Part shown: one piece after another, positions 6,553-15,918 of the stretch
Numbering within the stretch: the stretch's first letter is position 1
Layout: each line of letters begins with the position of its first letter
The notes under the pieces: generated by a model
Seen by the model: the letters and a program-made list of their open reading frames with translations, nothing else
The model's database searches: none
What the model was told of the DNA's origin: nothing
Source of the DNA: Sulfurimonas sp.
Lineage (GTDB): Bacteria; Campylobacterota; Campylobacteria; Campylobacterales; Sulfurimonadaceae
Reading direction: 5' to 3'
Assembly (NCBI RefSeq): GCF_018698455.1
Contig: NZ_JABIOQ010000059.1
Span: 1 to 45,405, forward strand
Length of the DNA: 45,405 nt
Position numbers and translations under genes: made by a program

Positions 6553-9069
6553 TTACTCTGTTGTTATTTTCATCATATGTTTTTTTGTTTTACTCGTGGC
6601 AATCGCTTGGAAAGGATCTTCTGGCCAGTAGTGGCGTTTATACTTTCCTCTGACTTCTTTTCTCACCTCAGAATAAGAATTTTCCCAAAAGCTTTTGAGG
6701 TCGTAAGTGATTTGCATAGGAGTCATTGCCGGAGTAAGCAGATGAACTTGTAAAGCAATAGTTCCATTAAGGACTCTTGGCATTTCATGAAGTCCAAAAA
6801 CTTCTTGTATTTTCACGCTCATAGATGGTTTTTCATAGTCGGAGTAATCTATATGTATGTTTGAGCCACTTGGAACCTTTACACTTGAGGGTGCCATAGT
6901 GTCAAGTAGTTGTTGTATATCCCAAGGTAGGAGAGAAAGGAGCATTGCATGAACGTCTAAGGCCTCCAGAGCCTTGATGGTTGTTATACCTGAGAGAAAG
7001 GGCTCTAACCAAGTGTCAAGTGTCTTAAGTAGAGTTTTATCATTAAAGTCTACAAATTCTCTATGATGGTTTAAAAAGTTTACTCTATTTTTTAATCTTG
7101 TAGCTTTTTTATCCCAAGTGAGTATTTCTAATCCTTCCTTTTTTACCAGCGCTAAAAGGAGCACTTTAAAGTTTAGTTTAGATGTAGACTGACTTGGTTT
7201 GGAGTGTAGGAGTAGTTGTAGGAAGTAAGAGCTTTCTCTGATGTCAAACTTCTTCGCCTCTTTGTTGTAAGTGATGGACTCTTTGGTTACTATAAACGCA
7301 GAAAAGTGTTCTTCTATAGCCTGCAAAGATATGCTAAGAGCCATGTTTATAAAAGAGTCTCTATCGTGTGCGTTGAGGTTTGCAACTACTAAGTACTCTT
7401 CATTAAAGAGAGTGTCTTCTTCGTGAATGATAGCCCCTTTCGCATTGCTAAGGACATACTTGTTATCGTTCTTCACTCGTAGACGGGCAAGTCTATCTGG
7501 GTAAGCAAAAAGAAGTAAAACGCTAACCATCTCTTGGTTAAGTGAAGTATTCTTTTTTGCTACTTGTTTAATATTTTTCAGTTTTTTATAAAAGAAATCG
7601 GCTCCGGTTATAACCTCTTTAGCCTTATATCTGTTTATGTAAACACTATCAAAATCTTTTTCAAACAGATGTATAAACCGTGATAACAAGTCACTATCTC
7701 TAGTGGAGTTTTTAAAGATGTCTTTCTCTCCTAAAAGTGAGGCTAAAAGACAGGCTTCATATGCAAAGCCTAAATCATTCGCTTTTAAAATCATGTAAGA
7801 AAATCTTGGATGAAGACCTAAACTTAGTGCGTCTCTTCCAAACTGAGTGATTTTAAAGGAATCATCGAGCATTGCCAGTTCTTTTAAAACCTCTTTAGTA
7901 TTTTGGATAATATTGGTATTTGGAATATCTAAAAATTTCAATTCATCAAACTCATCAACTCCCCATAAAGACAAATCTAAAACAAGGGAACTTAAATCAG
8001 CTCGGAGTATTTCAGGCTTTGTTGATTGCTGGAGTACTTTTGACTCATGCCAAAGTCTATAACACTTTCCACTTGAGAGTCTACCCGCTCGACCAGCTCT
8101 CTGCACTGCCGCATCTTTAGATATAAACGCCAACTCTAAATGGTCCATAGCATTTGCATAGTTGTATCTGGATTGTTTTTCTAAACCAGAATCTATGACT
8201 ACCTTTACACCTTCTATTGTAAGAGAGGTTTGCGCGATGTTCGTACTTAAAATAATTTTGCGTTTTGAAGATTTGAGTATTGCCTTGTCTTGTTCATTCT
8301 TTGGGAGGGAAGAGTAGAGTGGTAAGAGTAAAATATCTTGTGAGAGCGAAGAGCTTGAAAGTAGGTTTTGTAAGGTTTTAATCTCTTTGACACCTGCTAA
8401 AAATATTAAAATATCGCCATCATTCTCTTTTATAGCTTTGAGAGTAGTGTTTAATAGTAGGGTGCTTAAAGACCTTGTATCTGGTTGTTTCGTTTTGATG
8501 TCAAGATATATGTTCTCAACATCAAACATTTTACCCTTTGAAGTGATGACAGGCACACTTCCAAGTAAGCTGGAAATTTCCTCTGCGTTTAAAGTAGCGG
8601 ACATTATGAGTATTTTTAAATCCTCACGGAGAAGTTCTTGAACTTGTAAAGAAAGGGCAAGTGACAAGTCAGTATGAATGCTTCTCTCGTGAAACTCGTC
8701 AAAGATTATCATAGCTACATTATCAAGTGTTTGATTGGCTTGAAGTTTACGGACTAAAATAGCTTCAGTCACTACAAGTATCTTAGTTTTTTTAGTATAA
8801 CAGCTATCCATTTTTACTTGGTAACCGACACTTTGTCCTACTTCCTCACCAAGAAGTCTTGCCATTTGAGTCGAAACCATACGAGCAGCCACTCTACGTG
8901 GCTCCAACATGATAATTATTTTTTCGCCAAGCCAAGCTTCTTGTAAAAAAGAGATGGGTACAGCTGTACTCTTTCCAGCACCTGGAGGAGCTTGTAGTAT
9001 TAGTGTTGCATTAGTTCTGAGTGAGCTTTTAAGCTCTTCTAAGACTTCATGTATTGGTAGATTAATCAT
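6553..9069 (-). CDS. hrpB: ATP-dependent helicase HrpB
   Basis: 838 aa, normal HrpB length. Walker A is APPGAGKST (Lys33), the DEAH-like box is DEFH at 124-127, motif III is SATL, and motif VI is QRAGRAGR. The HA2-like region and HrpB-specific C-terminal domain follow, ending HYWPEDP near the C-terminus as is typical of HrpB. It is a DEAH-family putative RNA helicase whose cellular role is poorly defined. It diverges from the MORN-type gene and lies upstream of the helicase C-domain gene, with which it may be co-transcribed. Confidence 0.93.
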   Translation of the reverse strand: MINLPIHEVLEELKSSLRTNATLILQAPPGAGKSTAVPISFLQEAWLGEKIIIMLEPRRVAARMVSTQMARLLGEEVGQSVGYQVKMDSCYTKKTKILVVTEAILVRKLQANQTLDNVAMIIFDEFHERSIHTDLSLALSLQVQELLREDLKILIMSATLNAEEISSLLGSVPVITSKGKMFDVENIYLDIKTKQPDTRSLSTLLLNTTLKAIKENDGDILIFLAGVKEIKTLQNLLSSSSLSQDILLLPLYSSLPKNEQDKAILKSSKRKIILSTNIAQTSLTIEGVKVVIDSGLEKQSRYNYANAMDHLELAFISKDAAVQRAGRAGRLSSGKCYRLWHESKVLQQSTKPEILRADLSSLVLDLSLWGVDEFDELKFLDIPNTNIIQNTKEVLKELAMLDDSFKITQFGRDALSLGLHPRFSYMILKANDLGFAYEACLLASLLGEKDIFKNSTRDSDLLSRFIHLFEKDFDSVYINRYKAKEVITGADFFYKKLKNIKQVAKKNTSLNQEMVSVLLLFAYPDRLARLRVKNDNKYVLSNAKGAIIHEEDTLFNEEYLVVANLNAHDRDSFINMALSISLQAIEEHFSAFIVTKESITYNKEAKKFDIRESSYFLQLLLHSKPSQSTSKLNFKVLLLALVKKEGLEILTWDKKATRLKNRVNFLNHHREFVDFNDKTLLKTLDTWLEPFLSGITTIKALEALDVHAMLLSLLPWDIQQLLDTMAPSSVKVPSGSNIHIDYSDYEKPSMSVKIQEVFGLHEMPRVLNGTIALQVHLLTPAMTPMQITYDLKSFWENSYSEVRKEVRGKYKRHYWPEDPFQAIATSKTKKHMMKITTE

Positions 9070-9114
9070 ATAGGATATTATACCTATTTATAGGCACTAG
9101 AACTTGCTTTATGC

Positions 9115-9120
9115 TACAAT
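9115..9120 (+). promoter_or_regulatory. -10 box for the MORN-type gene
   Basis: TACAAT lies 20 bases before the ATG at 9140, in the gap between divergent genes. No clear -35 is seen, as is usual for Campylobacterota sigma-70 promoters. Confidence 0.4.
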
Positions 9121-9139
9121 TGCATCCATAAGGATTAGC

Positions 9140-9655
9140 ATGAAAGAAAATCAAAAAATTATTAATCATCCAAGTAGAAATATTCAAACTGAAACATATA
9201 TAGAAGGTGACACATTTGTTACCAAACATTTTTATGACGGAAAAGATGCTTATGTAAAAGAGTTCATTTACCTAACAGATGGAATTAAAAAGATTAAGTA
9301 CTTTAATATAAATGGCGTTCAAACGAAGTTAGACCATTTTGTAGAAGACAAGAGACAAGGTGAAGAGATAAAGTACTTTGTTTCTAAAGCAGGAGCTATG
9401 AAAAGTAGTAAAATTTATGATAATGGAAAACTACATGGTGCTAATATCACTTATAATGAAGCTGGACAAATAATCAAACATGAAGTTTTTGCAGGCGGAA
9501 AATGTGTGCTTAAGTACTTCCGTAAAGATGACGAGACTAATGACATATCAAATGTTGTGATTCTTGATAAAGCTAATGTAGAGAACTTACCAAAAGATGA
9601 GTATGAAAAACTACAAACTCTTATGGCAAATAACCCTGAGAGTTTTGTAGAATAA
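9140..9655 (+). CDS. MORN-repeat / YwqK-like protein
   Basis: 171 aa, soluble, no signal peptide. It has repeated aromatic-glycine units of the MORN/YwqK kind: FYDGKDAYVKEFIY, YFNINGVQTKLDHF, IYDNGKLHGANITYNEAGQI and HEVFAGGKCVLKYF. The ATG at 9140 is preferred because AAGGA sits five bases upstream; longer in-frame starts have no ribosome binding site. Proteins of this kind are sometimes annotated as antitoxin component YwqK, but no toxin partner is evident. The stop overlaps the ATG of the small membrane protein by one base (TAATG), implying coupled translation. Confidence 0.65.
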   Translation: MKENQKIINHPSRNIQTETYIEGDTFVTKHFYDGKDAYVKEFIYLTDGIKKIKYFNINGVQTKLDHFVEDKRQGEEIKYFVSKAGAMKSSKIYDNGKLHGANITYNEAGQIIKHEVFAGGKCVLKYFRKDDETNDISNVVILDKANVENLPKDEYEKLQTLMANNPESFVE

Positions 9656-9855
9656 TGGACTCAATTATAGAAATGAGTAAACTAGTATTTCTTATGATAT
9701 TTGTTTCATCTCTTGGTGCTCAAGGATGGATAGCATTTTTAGATATTACTGGTTATTTTACCAAACAACTAGAGAGATTCCGTCCTCTTCCAGTACAAGA
9801 TAAGTTCTCAAGATTTGCTATAATAATTGGGGCTCTAGTTCTCTCTATATACTAA
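9655..9855 (+). CDS. small membrane protein
   Basis: 66 aa. Two hydrophobic stretches (about residues 8-30 and 50-65) suggest one or two membrane passes around a basic loop (TKQLERFRPLPVQDKFSR). It starts inside the stop codon of the preceding gene, so it is likely translated by coupling. No family is recognised. Confidence 0.6.
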   Translation: MDSIIEMSKLVFLMIFVSSLGAQGWIAFLDITGYFTKQLERFRPLPVQDKFSRFAIIIGALVLSIY

Positions 9856-9913
9856 AGTTTTTCATAAAGTCAAAAATGTTAAAATACTTGAAGGCAACAA
9901 AAGGATATAAAAA

Positions 9914-10189
9914 ATGTCAAATACATTAATACACAATGCAGATGAATGCAAATATGAATACCATATAGAAGGTCATGTTGCATACATCACATATGATGAT
10001 CAAAATGGGAATATGCACTTAACACATACAGTCGTGCCAGAAGCATTAGCTGGCAAAGGTTTAGCTCGGACTCTTTTAGAAGATGTACTTCAAGAGATAA
10101 AAAAAGCAAATAAAAAAGCTGTAGCTCAGTGCTCTTACATAGTGAAATACCAAGAGAAACATCCAGAGTTAAGCGACTTATTTGCATAA
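9914..10189 (+). CDS. GNAT-like N-acetyltransferase, YjdJ type
   Basis: 91 aa, matching the minimal acetyltransferase family (YjdJ/Acetyltransf_CG). HVAYITYDDQNGNMHLTHTVVPEALAGKGLARTLLE shows the strand-loop-helix acetyl-CoA binding signature with GKGLA, and QCSYIVKYQEKHPELSDL is the typical C-terminal end. AAGGA lies eight bases before the ATG. The substrate is unknown; small GNATs of this type are thought to acetylate small amines or proteins. Confidence 0.85.
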   Translation: MSNTLIHNADECKYEYHIEGHVAYITYDDQNGNMHLTHTVVPEALAGKGLARTLLEDVLQEIKKANKKAVAQCSYIVKYQEKHPELSDLFA

Positions 10190-10289
10190 ATAACTTCCAA
10201 AGTATAATCTTACCTATATATGGATAGTAGTTTTAATTATTTTATATTAAGCATAAGATGATAATTTACGGAAAATAAAAGGATAATCT

Positions 10290-10562
10290 ATGGATGAGCA
10301 CGAAAAGTTTAAAAATATGACAATGGTTCAAAAAATAAATACAATTGACCAAGTCATTGAAGAGAATATAAGAGAATTTTTGGTGAAAGATAATGGTGAT
10401 ATGGATCTACTAAACGTAGTAGAACAAAATGGTCTTCTTCTAGTATATGTAGAATTTCAAGGAGCTTGTACATCTTGCGACTCTTCTGGCGGAACACATA
10501 AGTCAATAGAGACCATTCTACAAAGAATGCTTGCACCTAACATCAGAGTTTTAACAGTATAA
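10290..10562 (+). CDS. NifU C-terminal domain (NFU) Fe-S scaffold protein
   Basis: 90 aa. A short N-terminal helix is followed by the NFU domain. VIEENIREFLVKDNGDMDLL and GACTSCDSSGGTHKSIE contain the CxxC that binds an Fe-S cluster between two subunits. It would carry clusters to apoproteins in the cytoplasm. AAAGGA precedes the ATG. A weak stem (CACTC/GAGTG, 10576-10589) lies just downstream of the stop. Confidence 0.9.
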   Translation: MDEHEKFKNMTMVQKINTIDQVIEENIREFLVKDNGDMDLLNVVEQNGLLLVYVEFQGACTSCDSSGGTHKSIETILQRMLAPNIRVLTV

Positions 10563-10928
10563 ATTACTTACAATGCACTCTTGTGAGTGTGTTAAATATA
10601 ATATCTTACTGAACTCATATGTTCTTTCTTCTGTACATTTTTAATTTATACTTCTTTTGAATAGTTCGTTAGAAGTAATGAATCGGTACTTAGCTAAAGC
10701 GGCTTAAAAGTCACATAGGAGTTTACTCCTATCTTTAATTGATGCAAAAAATAATACTTACTGCACATTCTCTTTATAAAAATAATATAAAATATGATGA
10801 GAACTTTAACACTAATCAGGCTGGAAATTTCACAAACATCCTTCCACTTCTTTCACTTTAGCCTCTTCTTTTAACTCAGAGTAGCTTTGTATTATTTGTG
10901 TGAATTAGTGTAGCCGTATCATTTACAG
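10563..10928. other. intergenic between convergent nfu-type gene and kdsB
   Basis: 366 bp without a convincing gene. It holds two short stem-loops (10576-10589 and 10715-10732). A minus-strand frame near 10850-10900 reads QSYSELKEEAKVKEVEGCL to a stop and looks faintly coding, but has no start and no recognisable family. Confidence 0.5.
10715..10732. terminator. stem-loop, possible bidirectional terminator
   Basis: ATAGGAGT/ACTCCTAT forms an 8-bp perfect stem with a two-base loop (or seven pairs with four). CTTTAATT follows on the plus strand. It sits between convergent genes, where a terminator is expected, but the T-tract is poor. Confidence 0.4.
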
Positions 10929-11645
10929 CTATAAAAATATCTCTATAGCTCTTTTCAAATCTTCCTTGGTGTCGATCCCAAATCCTGTTGAAGCTACCTT
11001 AACCATACTGATTTTCTTTTGATGGTATATAGCTCTTAGTTGTTCTAGTTTTTCTATATCTTCTATTGGAGCATCTCTAAGTGAGCAAAACTCTTGAAGA
11101 CTTTTTTTAGAAAAACCATAAATACCAATATGACCAAAATACTTTGCACCACCACCTTGGTTGTATGGAATTTGTGAACGAGAAAAATAGATTGCGTTTT
11201 GATCTGCATCGAGCACAACTTTTACAAGGTTAGGATCCTTTGCCGCATCCGCGTTTATAGAGTTGTAGCAACTTCCCATAATGAAAGGTTCGTTTTCATT
11301 TTGAAGCAGTTTGAGTTGACTCATAAGTGACTCGACAACATCAGGTTCTATAAATGGCTCATCCGCTTGAACATTGATGATGATTTCATCATCTGTGAGT
11401 TTTAAAATAGTCGCACACTCATGGATTCTATCTGTCCCACTTTTGTGTGTAGTTGATGTCATCATTGCTTCGATGCCATATTCTTTACATACTTGGATTA
11501 TTTTCTCATCATCTGCTGCTACTACAACTCTGTCGAGATGTGCCACACGTTGAGCGGTTCTGACAACCATAGGTAAGCCACCTATATCTGCTAGAACTTT
11601 TTGAGGAAAGCGAGTAGATGCCAAACGTGCAGGAATAATAATCAT
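10929..11645 (-). CDS. kdsB: 3-deoxy-manno-octulosonate cytidylyltransferase
   Basis: 238 aa, normal length. It activates Kdo with CTP to give CMP-Kdo for lipopolysaccharide inner-core synthesis, in the cytoplasm. MIIIPARLASTRFPQKVLAD is the N-terminal nucleotide-binding signature. INVQADEPFI carries the conserved acidic residue for Mg2+, and IYFSRSQIPYNQ and FGHIGIYGFSKKSL are family hallmarks. It diverges from the methyltransferase gene across a 48-bp gap with facing -10 boxes. Confidence 0.95.
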   Translation of the reverse strand: MIIIPARLASTRFPQKVLADIGGLPMVVRTAQRVAHLDRVVVAADDEKIIQVCKEYGIEAMMTSTTHKSGTDRIHECATILKLTDDEIIINVQADEPFIEPDVVESLMSQLKLLQNENEPFIMGSCYNSINADAAKDPNLVKVVLDADQNAIYFSRSQIPYNQGGGAKYFGHIGIYGFSKKSLQEFCSLRDAPIEDIEKLEQLRAIYHQKKISMVKVASTGFGIDTKEDLKRAIEIFL

Positions 11646-11660
11646 TTAAAGCCTTTAAGT

Positions 11661-11666
11661 TATAAT
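11661..11666 (+). promoter_or_regulatory. -10 box for TrmN6-like gene
   Basis: TATAAT lies 28 bases upstream of the ATG at 11694, in the kdsB divergent gap. Confidence 0.5.
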
Positions 11667-11672
11667 TACAAA

Positions 11673-11678
11673 ATTATA
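11673..11678 (-). promoter_or_regulatory. -10 box for kdsB
   Basis: TATAAT on the minus strand, 28 bases before the kdsB ATG. It lies only seven bases from the plus-strand -10 box, so the two polymerase sites overlap. Confidence 0.45.
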
Positions 11679-11693
11679 TCTAAAAGGAGTTTG

Positions 11694-12389
11694 ATGTTAC
11701 TTTATCAACCAGAGAGTGGTTACTGCTATAACTCAGATTCACTTTTTTTGTATGATTTTATCAACTCTTTAGAACCAAAGGGAAGAGTCCTCGACGTAGG
11801 TGTAGGCTGTGGAATCGTTGGGCTACTAGTTGCTAGAGATAACTCAAAAGTCTCTCTTAGTGGTGTTGAGAAGCAAGAACTCTTTGTTGAGTACGCGACT
11901 ACAAACGCGAGGGTAAATAAAATAGAATATGATTTACACCAATCAGATTTCTTAGAGTTTGAAGATGAACAAAAGTTTAACTATATCATTTCAAACCCTC
12001 CTTTTTACACTGTTGGTGCGAAGAGAAGTGAGAATGAAATGCTACTGAACGCGAGGTATAACTATAACTTACCTCTAGCGAGTTTTTTTAAGAAAGTGTC
12101 GCGTCTACTCAAACCAAGTTCACATTTCGTTTTCTGTTATGAAGCGAGTCAATTTGGCGATATCTGTGAAGAACTAGCTAAAGTGAAGATGAGGGTAGTA
12201 GATGTACGTTTTGTGCATCCTAATATAAATAAAAAAGCTTCATTAGTTTTAGTCCATGCTAGAAATGGTTCAAAAGCGATGATGAATGTTTTAAAACCAT
12301 TTATAACAATGGATGGAGATGAGCATTCACAAGAAGCCAAGAATATATATGAAAAAGCTAAAACACAGAGTATAAAATGTCAACTATAA
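11694..12389 (+). CDS. TrmN6-like tRNA (adenine-N6)-methyltransferase
   Basis: 231 aa class I SAM-dependent methyltransferase. Motif I is VLDVGVGCG (residues 32-40) and motif IV is NPPF at 101-104, the signature of N6-adenine and N5-glutamine methylases. The opening LLYQPESGYCYNSDSLFL resembles the YfiC/TrmN6 N-terminus, which modifies A37 of tRNA1(Val). The start is the ATG at 11694 with AAAAGGAG four to five bases upstream; a longer frame into kdsB lacks a site. It overlaps the next gene by 13 bp. Substrate assignment is by family only. Confidence 0.82.
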   Translation: MLLYQPESGYCYNSDSLFLYDFINSLEPKGRVLDVGVGCGIVGLLVARDNSKVSLSGVEKQELFVEYATTNARVNKIEYDLHQSDFLEFEDEQKFNYIISNPPFYTVGAKRSENEMLLNARYNYNLPLASFFKKVSRLLKPSSHFVFCYEASQFGDICEELAKVKMRVVDVRFVHPNINKKASLVLVHARNGSKAMMNVLKPFITMDGDEHSQEAKNIYEKAKTQSIKCQL

Positions 12390-12757
12390 TAAAAAAAGAG
12401 GGTTACCCTTATGCCTTTAACACTAATGCTTGCTCAACCTGTGAAGGGCGATGCTGTACTGGTGAAAGCGGTTATATATATGTAAGTAAAAATGAAATAT
12501 TTAAAATTGCTGAACTTTTAGATTTGAGCGTTAATGATTTTGCAGTAGAATACCTTTTTAAGAAAGATTATAAATACTCGATTAAAGAGAGAGTTTATAA
12601 TGGCTCTCATGAGTGTGTTTTTTATGATAGAGATACAAATGGCTGTAAAATATATAAAGAACGTCCTTCTCAGTGTATGACATTTCCTTTTTGGGATTAT
12701 TATAAAACGCGAGTGGATGAACTAAAAGAAGAGTGTCCAGGAATTATTGATGGTTAA
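12377..12757 (+). CDS. YkgJ-family CxxCxxCC cysteine-cluster protein
   Basis: 126 aa. NACSTCEGRCCTG gives the C-x2-C-x3-CC cluster near the N-terminus. HECVFYDRDTNGCKIYKERPSQCMTFPFW gives three further cysteines and the typical RPxxCxxFPFW end. Members of this family are predicted to bind zinc or iron; the function is unknown. It starts inside the methyltransferase gene and overlaps the next gene by 8 bp, so translation is probably coupled. Confidence 0.85.
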   Translation: MSTIIKKEGYPYAFNTNACSTCEGRCCTGESGYIYVSKNEIFKIAELLDLSVNDFAVEYLFKKDYKYSIKERVYNGSHECVFYDRDTNGCKIYKERPSQCMTFPFWDYYKTRVDELKEECPGIIDG

Positions 12758-14030
12758 ATATGTACTATTTTTAGCATTGTCACTTTTATTTGTCTCTTGT
12801 AAAGACTTAAGCTCACTCAAACCAAGCGAAAAGGCTTTTGACAGAGAAGACAGTTATATACTCTTTGCATTACGTGCAGAGGAAGTTAAAGACTATATTT
12901 CTGCTTCAGAGCTTTTCACTATTTTGTATGAAAAATCTTTGAAACAAGAGTATCTTTATCGTTCTTTACAAAATGACCTCTTAGCAAAGAAATATATAAA
13001 ATTAATCAAAAGAGTAGATGTTTACCTAAAAGATTCTCCACAGGATCCAGTTTTACAAAGACTGAAGGTAGTTTCTTTATTTGATTTAAATAGACTTGAT
13101 GAAGCTACTACACTTTCTATTAGTCTTGCCAAGATGACAAAAAATCCTAATGATTACATTTTAGTAAGTGATATATACTCTAAACGCCAAGAGTATGACA
13201 CTGCATTAAAGTACCTTGAAAGTGCTTATACTAAAGAGTACAATGAAAAGATTTTAGACAGAATATCAATAATACTTTATGTGAATCTAAACAGAAAAAA
13301 AGAGGCAATAGCCCAGCTTGAAACACATTCCAGAATGTTAGGATGTTCAGAGCGGATCTGTATGAGACTTATTGGCTTTTATAGTAATGAAAATAATGTA
13401 GATGGTTTACTTGCAACATATTTAAGACTTTATAAGTCTAAAAAGAATGAAGAAATCGCGAAAAAAATAGTGCAAATATACTCTTACAAAAAAGATTATT
13501 TAGCACTTATGAATTTTTTAGAACATTCAAGTGTTGATGATGAAGTACTTTTACAACTTTATACAGCATCAAAGAATTATGATAAAGCATATGTTCTCTC
13601 CCAAAAACTTTATGAAAGAACTTCGCAGATAGACTACCTAGGAAGAAGTGCTATATATGAGTATGAAAGTGCGAAAGATAAAAATAAGCAAGAACTTATA
13701 CAACGAGTAGTAAGAAAACTTAAAAAAGTGATACTTGAAGACAAAGGACCTGTGTATCTTAACTATTTGGGTTATATCTTAATAGATCATGAAATCGATG
13801 TGAAAATTGGTATGGATTATATAGACAGAGTGTTAAAGATGCAACCAAATTCATCGTACTATTTAGATTCAAAGGCTTGGGGATACTATAAACTTGGTAA
13901 GTGTGAAAAAGCAAAAAAGATTATGCAAAGAGTTGTGAAGCTAGATGGTGGAGATGATCCAGAAGTTCTCTTTCACCTGAAAAAAATAGAGAAATGTTTA
14001 AAAAATAAAAAGGTAATAAGTAAAAAATGA
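12750..14030 (+). CDS. TPR-repeat lipoprotein
   Basis: 426 aa. A lipoprotein signal ([17 protein letters not shown]) ends in a lipobox Cys17. About ten helical hairpins of tetratricopeptide type follow, for example [33 protein letters not shown] and [20 protein letters not shown] near the C-terminus. I use the ATG at 12750; a TTG at 12747 is possible. Likely an outer- or inner-membrane-anchored scaffold of unknown partner. The last four bases overlap trpC (ATGA). Confidence 0.85.
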   Translation: MVKYVLFLALSLLFVSCKDLSSLKPSEKAFDREDSYILFALRAEEVKDYISASELFTILYEKSLKQEYLYRSLQNDLLAKKYIKLIKRVDVYLKDSPQDPVLQRLKVVSLFDLNRLDEATTLSISLAKMTKNPNDYILVSDIYSKRQEYDTALKYLESAYTKEYNEKILDRISIILYVNLNRKKEAIAQLETHSRMLGCSERICMRLIGFYSNENNVDGLLATYLRLYKSKKNEEIAKKIVQIYSYKKDYLALMNFLEHSSVDDEVLLQLYTASKNYDKAYVLSQKLYERTSQIDYLGRSAIYEYESAKDKNKQELIQRVVRKLKKVILEDKGPVYLNYLGYILIDHEIDVKIGMDYIDRVLKMQPNSSYYLDSKAWGYYKLGKCEKAKKIMQRVVKLDGGDDPEVLFHLKKIEKCLKNKKVISKK

Positions 14031-14815
14031 TTTTAGATGACATAATTAAAAAAACAAAAGAAGATTTAGTTAAACGCGAGAAAGAGTTTTCATTGGATTG
14101 GCTAGGTCGTTCACTTGCATTTAATGCAAGAGTACCTCGTGATGTTTTTCCTTACCTAACAGCTACACCAGAAGACCCTTATAGAATTATTTCAGAGGTG
14201 AAAAAAGCTTCTCCATCAAAGGGGATTATTCGTGAAGATTTTGACCCTCTAGCTATTGCTCAGGCATATGAACGCGGAGGAGCAAGTGCTATTTCTATAC
14301 TTACAGAACCTCACTTTTTTCAAGGTTCACTTGATTATCTAGGTGGTATTCGTCGTTATGTTGGAATACCTCTTTTAAGAAAAGATTTTATTGTGTCAAA
14401 GTATCAGGTTTTAGAAGCACTTGTTCATGGTGCAGATTTTATTTTACTTATTGCAGCGGCACTGAGTAAAAAAGAGCTTAAAGAGTTACTTGGATATACA
14501 AGGCACTTAGGAATGGAAGCACTTGTTGAGGTTCACGATAAGACAGATTTAGTGAAGGCTATTTATGCAGGAAGTGATATCATCGGTATTAACCATAGAA
14601 ACCTTCAAACTTTTGAGATGAATATGAATCTCTGTTATGAACTTATCCCTCTTATTCCAAATGGTAAGGTCATTGTTGCAGAAAGTGGAATCTATGAGCA
14701 TGGACAACTTGAAGACTTAAGTAAGGCTGGTGTTGATGCCTTTTTAGTTGGAGAATCTTTAATGCGGACCGATGATGAAGAGGCTGCACTAAGAATACTA
14801 AAGAATGGAAAATAA
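14027..14815 (+). CDS. trpC: indole-3-glycerol phosphate synthase
   Basis: 262 aa TIM-barrel enzyme that closes the indole ring of CdRP in tryptophan synthesis. [20 protein letters not shown] carries the catalytic Lys and phosphate-binding Ser. [34 protein letters not shown] and VAESGI are family motifs in order. It is monofunctional (no TrpF fusion). It sits alone among non-trp genes, so tryptophan genes are dispersed. ATGA overlap with the TPR gene. Confidence 0.96.
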   Translation: MILDDIIKKTKEDLVKREKEFSLDWLGRSLAFNARVPRDVFPYLTATPEDPYRIISEVKKASPSKGIIREDFDPLAIAQAYERGGASAISILTEPHFFQGSLDYLGGIRRYVGIPLLRKDFIVSKYQVLEALVHGADFILLIAAALSKKELKELLGYTRHLGMEALVEVHDKTDLVKAIYAGSDIIGINHRNLQTFEMNMNLCYELIPLIPNGKVIVAESGIYEHGQLEDLSKAGVDAFLVGESLMRTDDEEAALRILKNGK

Positions 14816-14818
14816 ACC

Positions 14819-15916
14819 GTGGATGTTATAGAACTTTTTAAACACCTTATAAGTACAAAAAGCGAGACTCCAGATGATGGAGGACTTCTAGACTTTATAG
14901 AAGAATATTTAACTGGATTTGAAGCTGTTCGAATAGATGTAGAAGATGTGAAGAATCTTTTTATATATAAAAAGTTTAGAGAAGGTGAACACCTCTGTTT
15001 TGCAGGACATGTAGATGTAGTTCCAGCTGGAAGTGGCTGGGATACTGACCCTTATACAGCAGTGGAAAAAGATGGTTTTATATATGGTCGTGGTGCTCAA
15101 GATATGAAAGGCGGTTTAGCTGCGTTTATGCAGGCTGTTAAAGAAGCAAAAAACTTTAATGGAACACTTTCACTAATGCTCACGTCAGATGAAGAGGGCG
15201 AAGCAGTAAATGGTACTGTGAAGATTTTAGAATTTTTAGAGAACAATGATTTACTTCCAAATGCAGTAGTTGTAGCTGAACCAACATGTGAAGATAGACT
15301 TGGAGATGCTATAAAAGTAGGACGACGTGGTTCTATAAATGGCTATGTGACACTTAAGGGTAAACAAGGACATGCTGCATATCCTGAAAAAGCGATAAAC
15401 CCTATACATAATATTTCTAAAATTTTGGGATCGATGGCTGGTGTTGATTTAGATAATGGCGATGAGTTTTTTGCACCGAGTAAGTTTGTTGTAACAGATA
15501 TTCGCTCAGGTATGCAAGTGACAAATGTAACGCCTAATGAACTAAAGATGATGTTTAATGTTAGAAATAACACAAAAACAACACAAAAAGAGGTTGCTGA
15601 ATTTGTTGCGAAACATTTTGCTGGACTTGATTATGAGCTGCGTTTAACACAAGGTTCTTATCCTTTTAAAACAGATACTAATACAAAACTTGTTATAATG
15701 GTGGACAGTGCAATAGAAAAAGTTACTAATGCAAAACCACAACATTCTACTGCCGGTGGAACAAGTGATGCAAGGTTTATGGCTCCACTAGGTGTTGAAG
15801 TTGTCGAGTTTGGTGTCAGAAATGACTCAATACACTCAGTTAATGAAAGAACAACTCGTGGGGAAGTGGAAGATTTACATAAAATATTTAAAGTACTTAT
15901 TAAGGATTGGAAGTAG
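14819..15916 (+). CDS. dapE: succinyl-diaminopimelate desuccinylase
   Basis: 365 aa M20 metallopeptidase-fold enzyme that makes LL-diaminopimelate for lysine and peptidoglycan. Zinc ligands are visible: His in CFAGHVDVVP, bridging Asp in GRGAQDMKGG, catalytic Glu pair in TSDEEGE, Glu in VVAEPT and the final His in NDSIHSVNE. The lid dimerisation domain starts after VGRRGSINGYV. The start is GTG at 14819, three bases after the trpC stop; no ATG fits. Confidence 0.95.
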   Translation: MDVIELFKHLISTKSETPDDGGLLDFIEEYLTGFEAVRIDVEDVKNLFIYKKFREGEHLCFAGHVDVVPAGSGWDTDPYTAVEKDGFIYGRGAQDMKGGLAAFMQAVKEAKNFNGTLSLMLTSDEEGEAVNGTVKILEFLENNDLLPNAVVVAEPTCEDRLGDAIKVGRRGSINGYVTLKGKQGHAAYPEKAINPIHNISKILGSMAGVDLDNGDEFFAPSKFVVTDIRSGMQVTNVTPNELKMMFNVRNNTKTTQKEVAEFVAKHFAGLDYELRLTQGSYPFKTDTNTKLVIMVDSAIEKVTNAKPQHSTAGGTSDARFMAPLGVEVVEFGVRNDSIHSVNERTTRGEVEDLHKIFKVLIKDWK

Positions 15917-15918
15917 AT

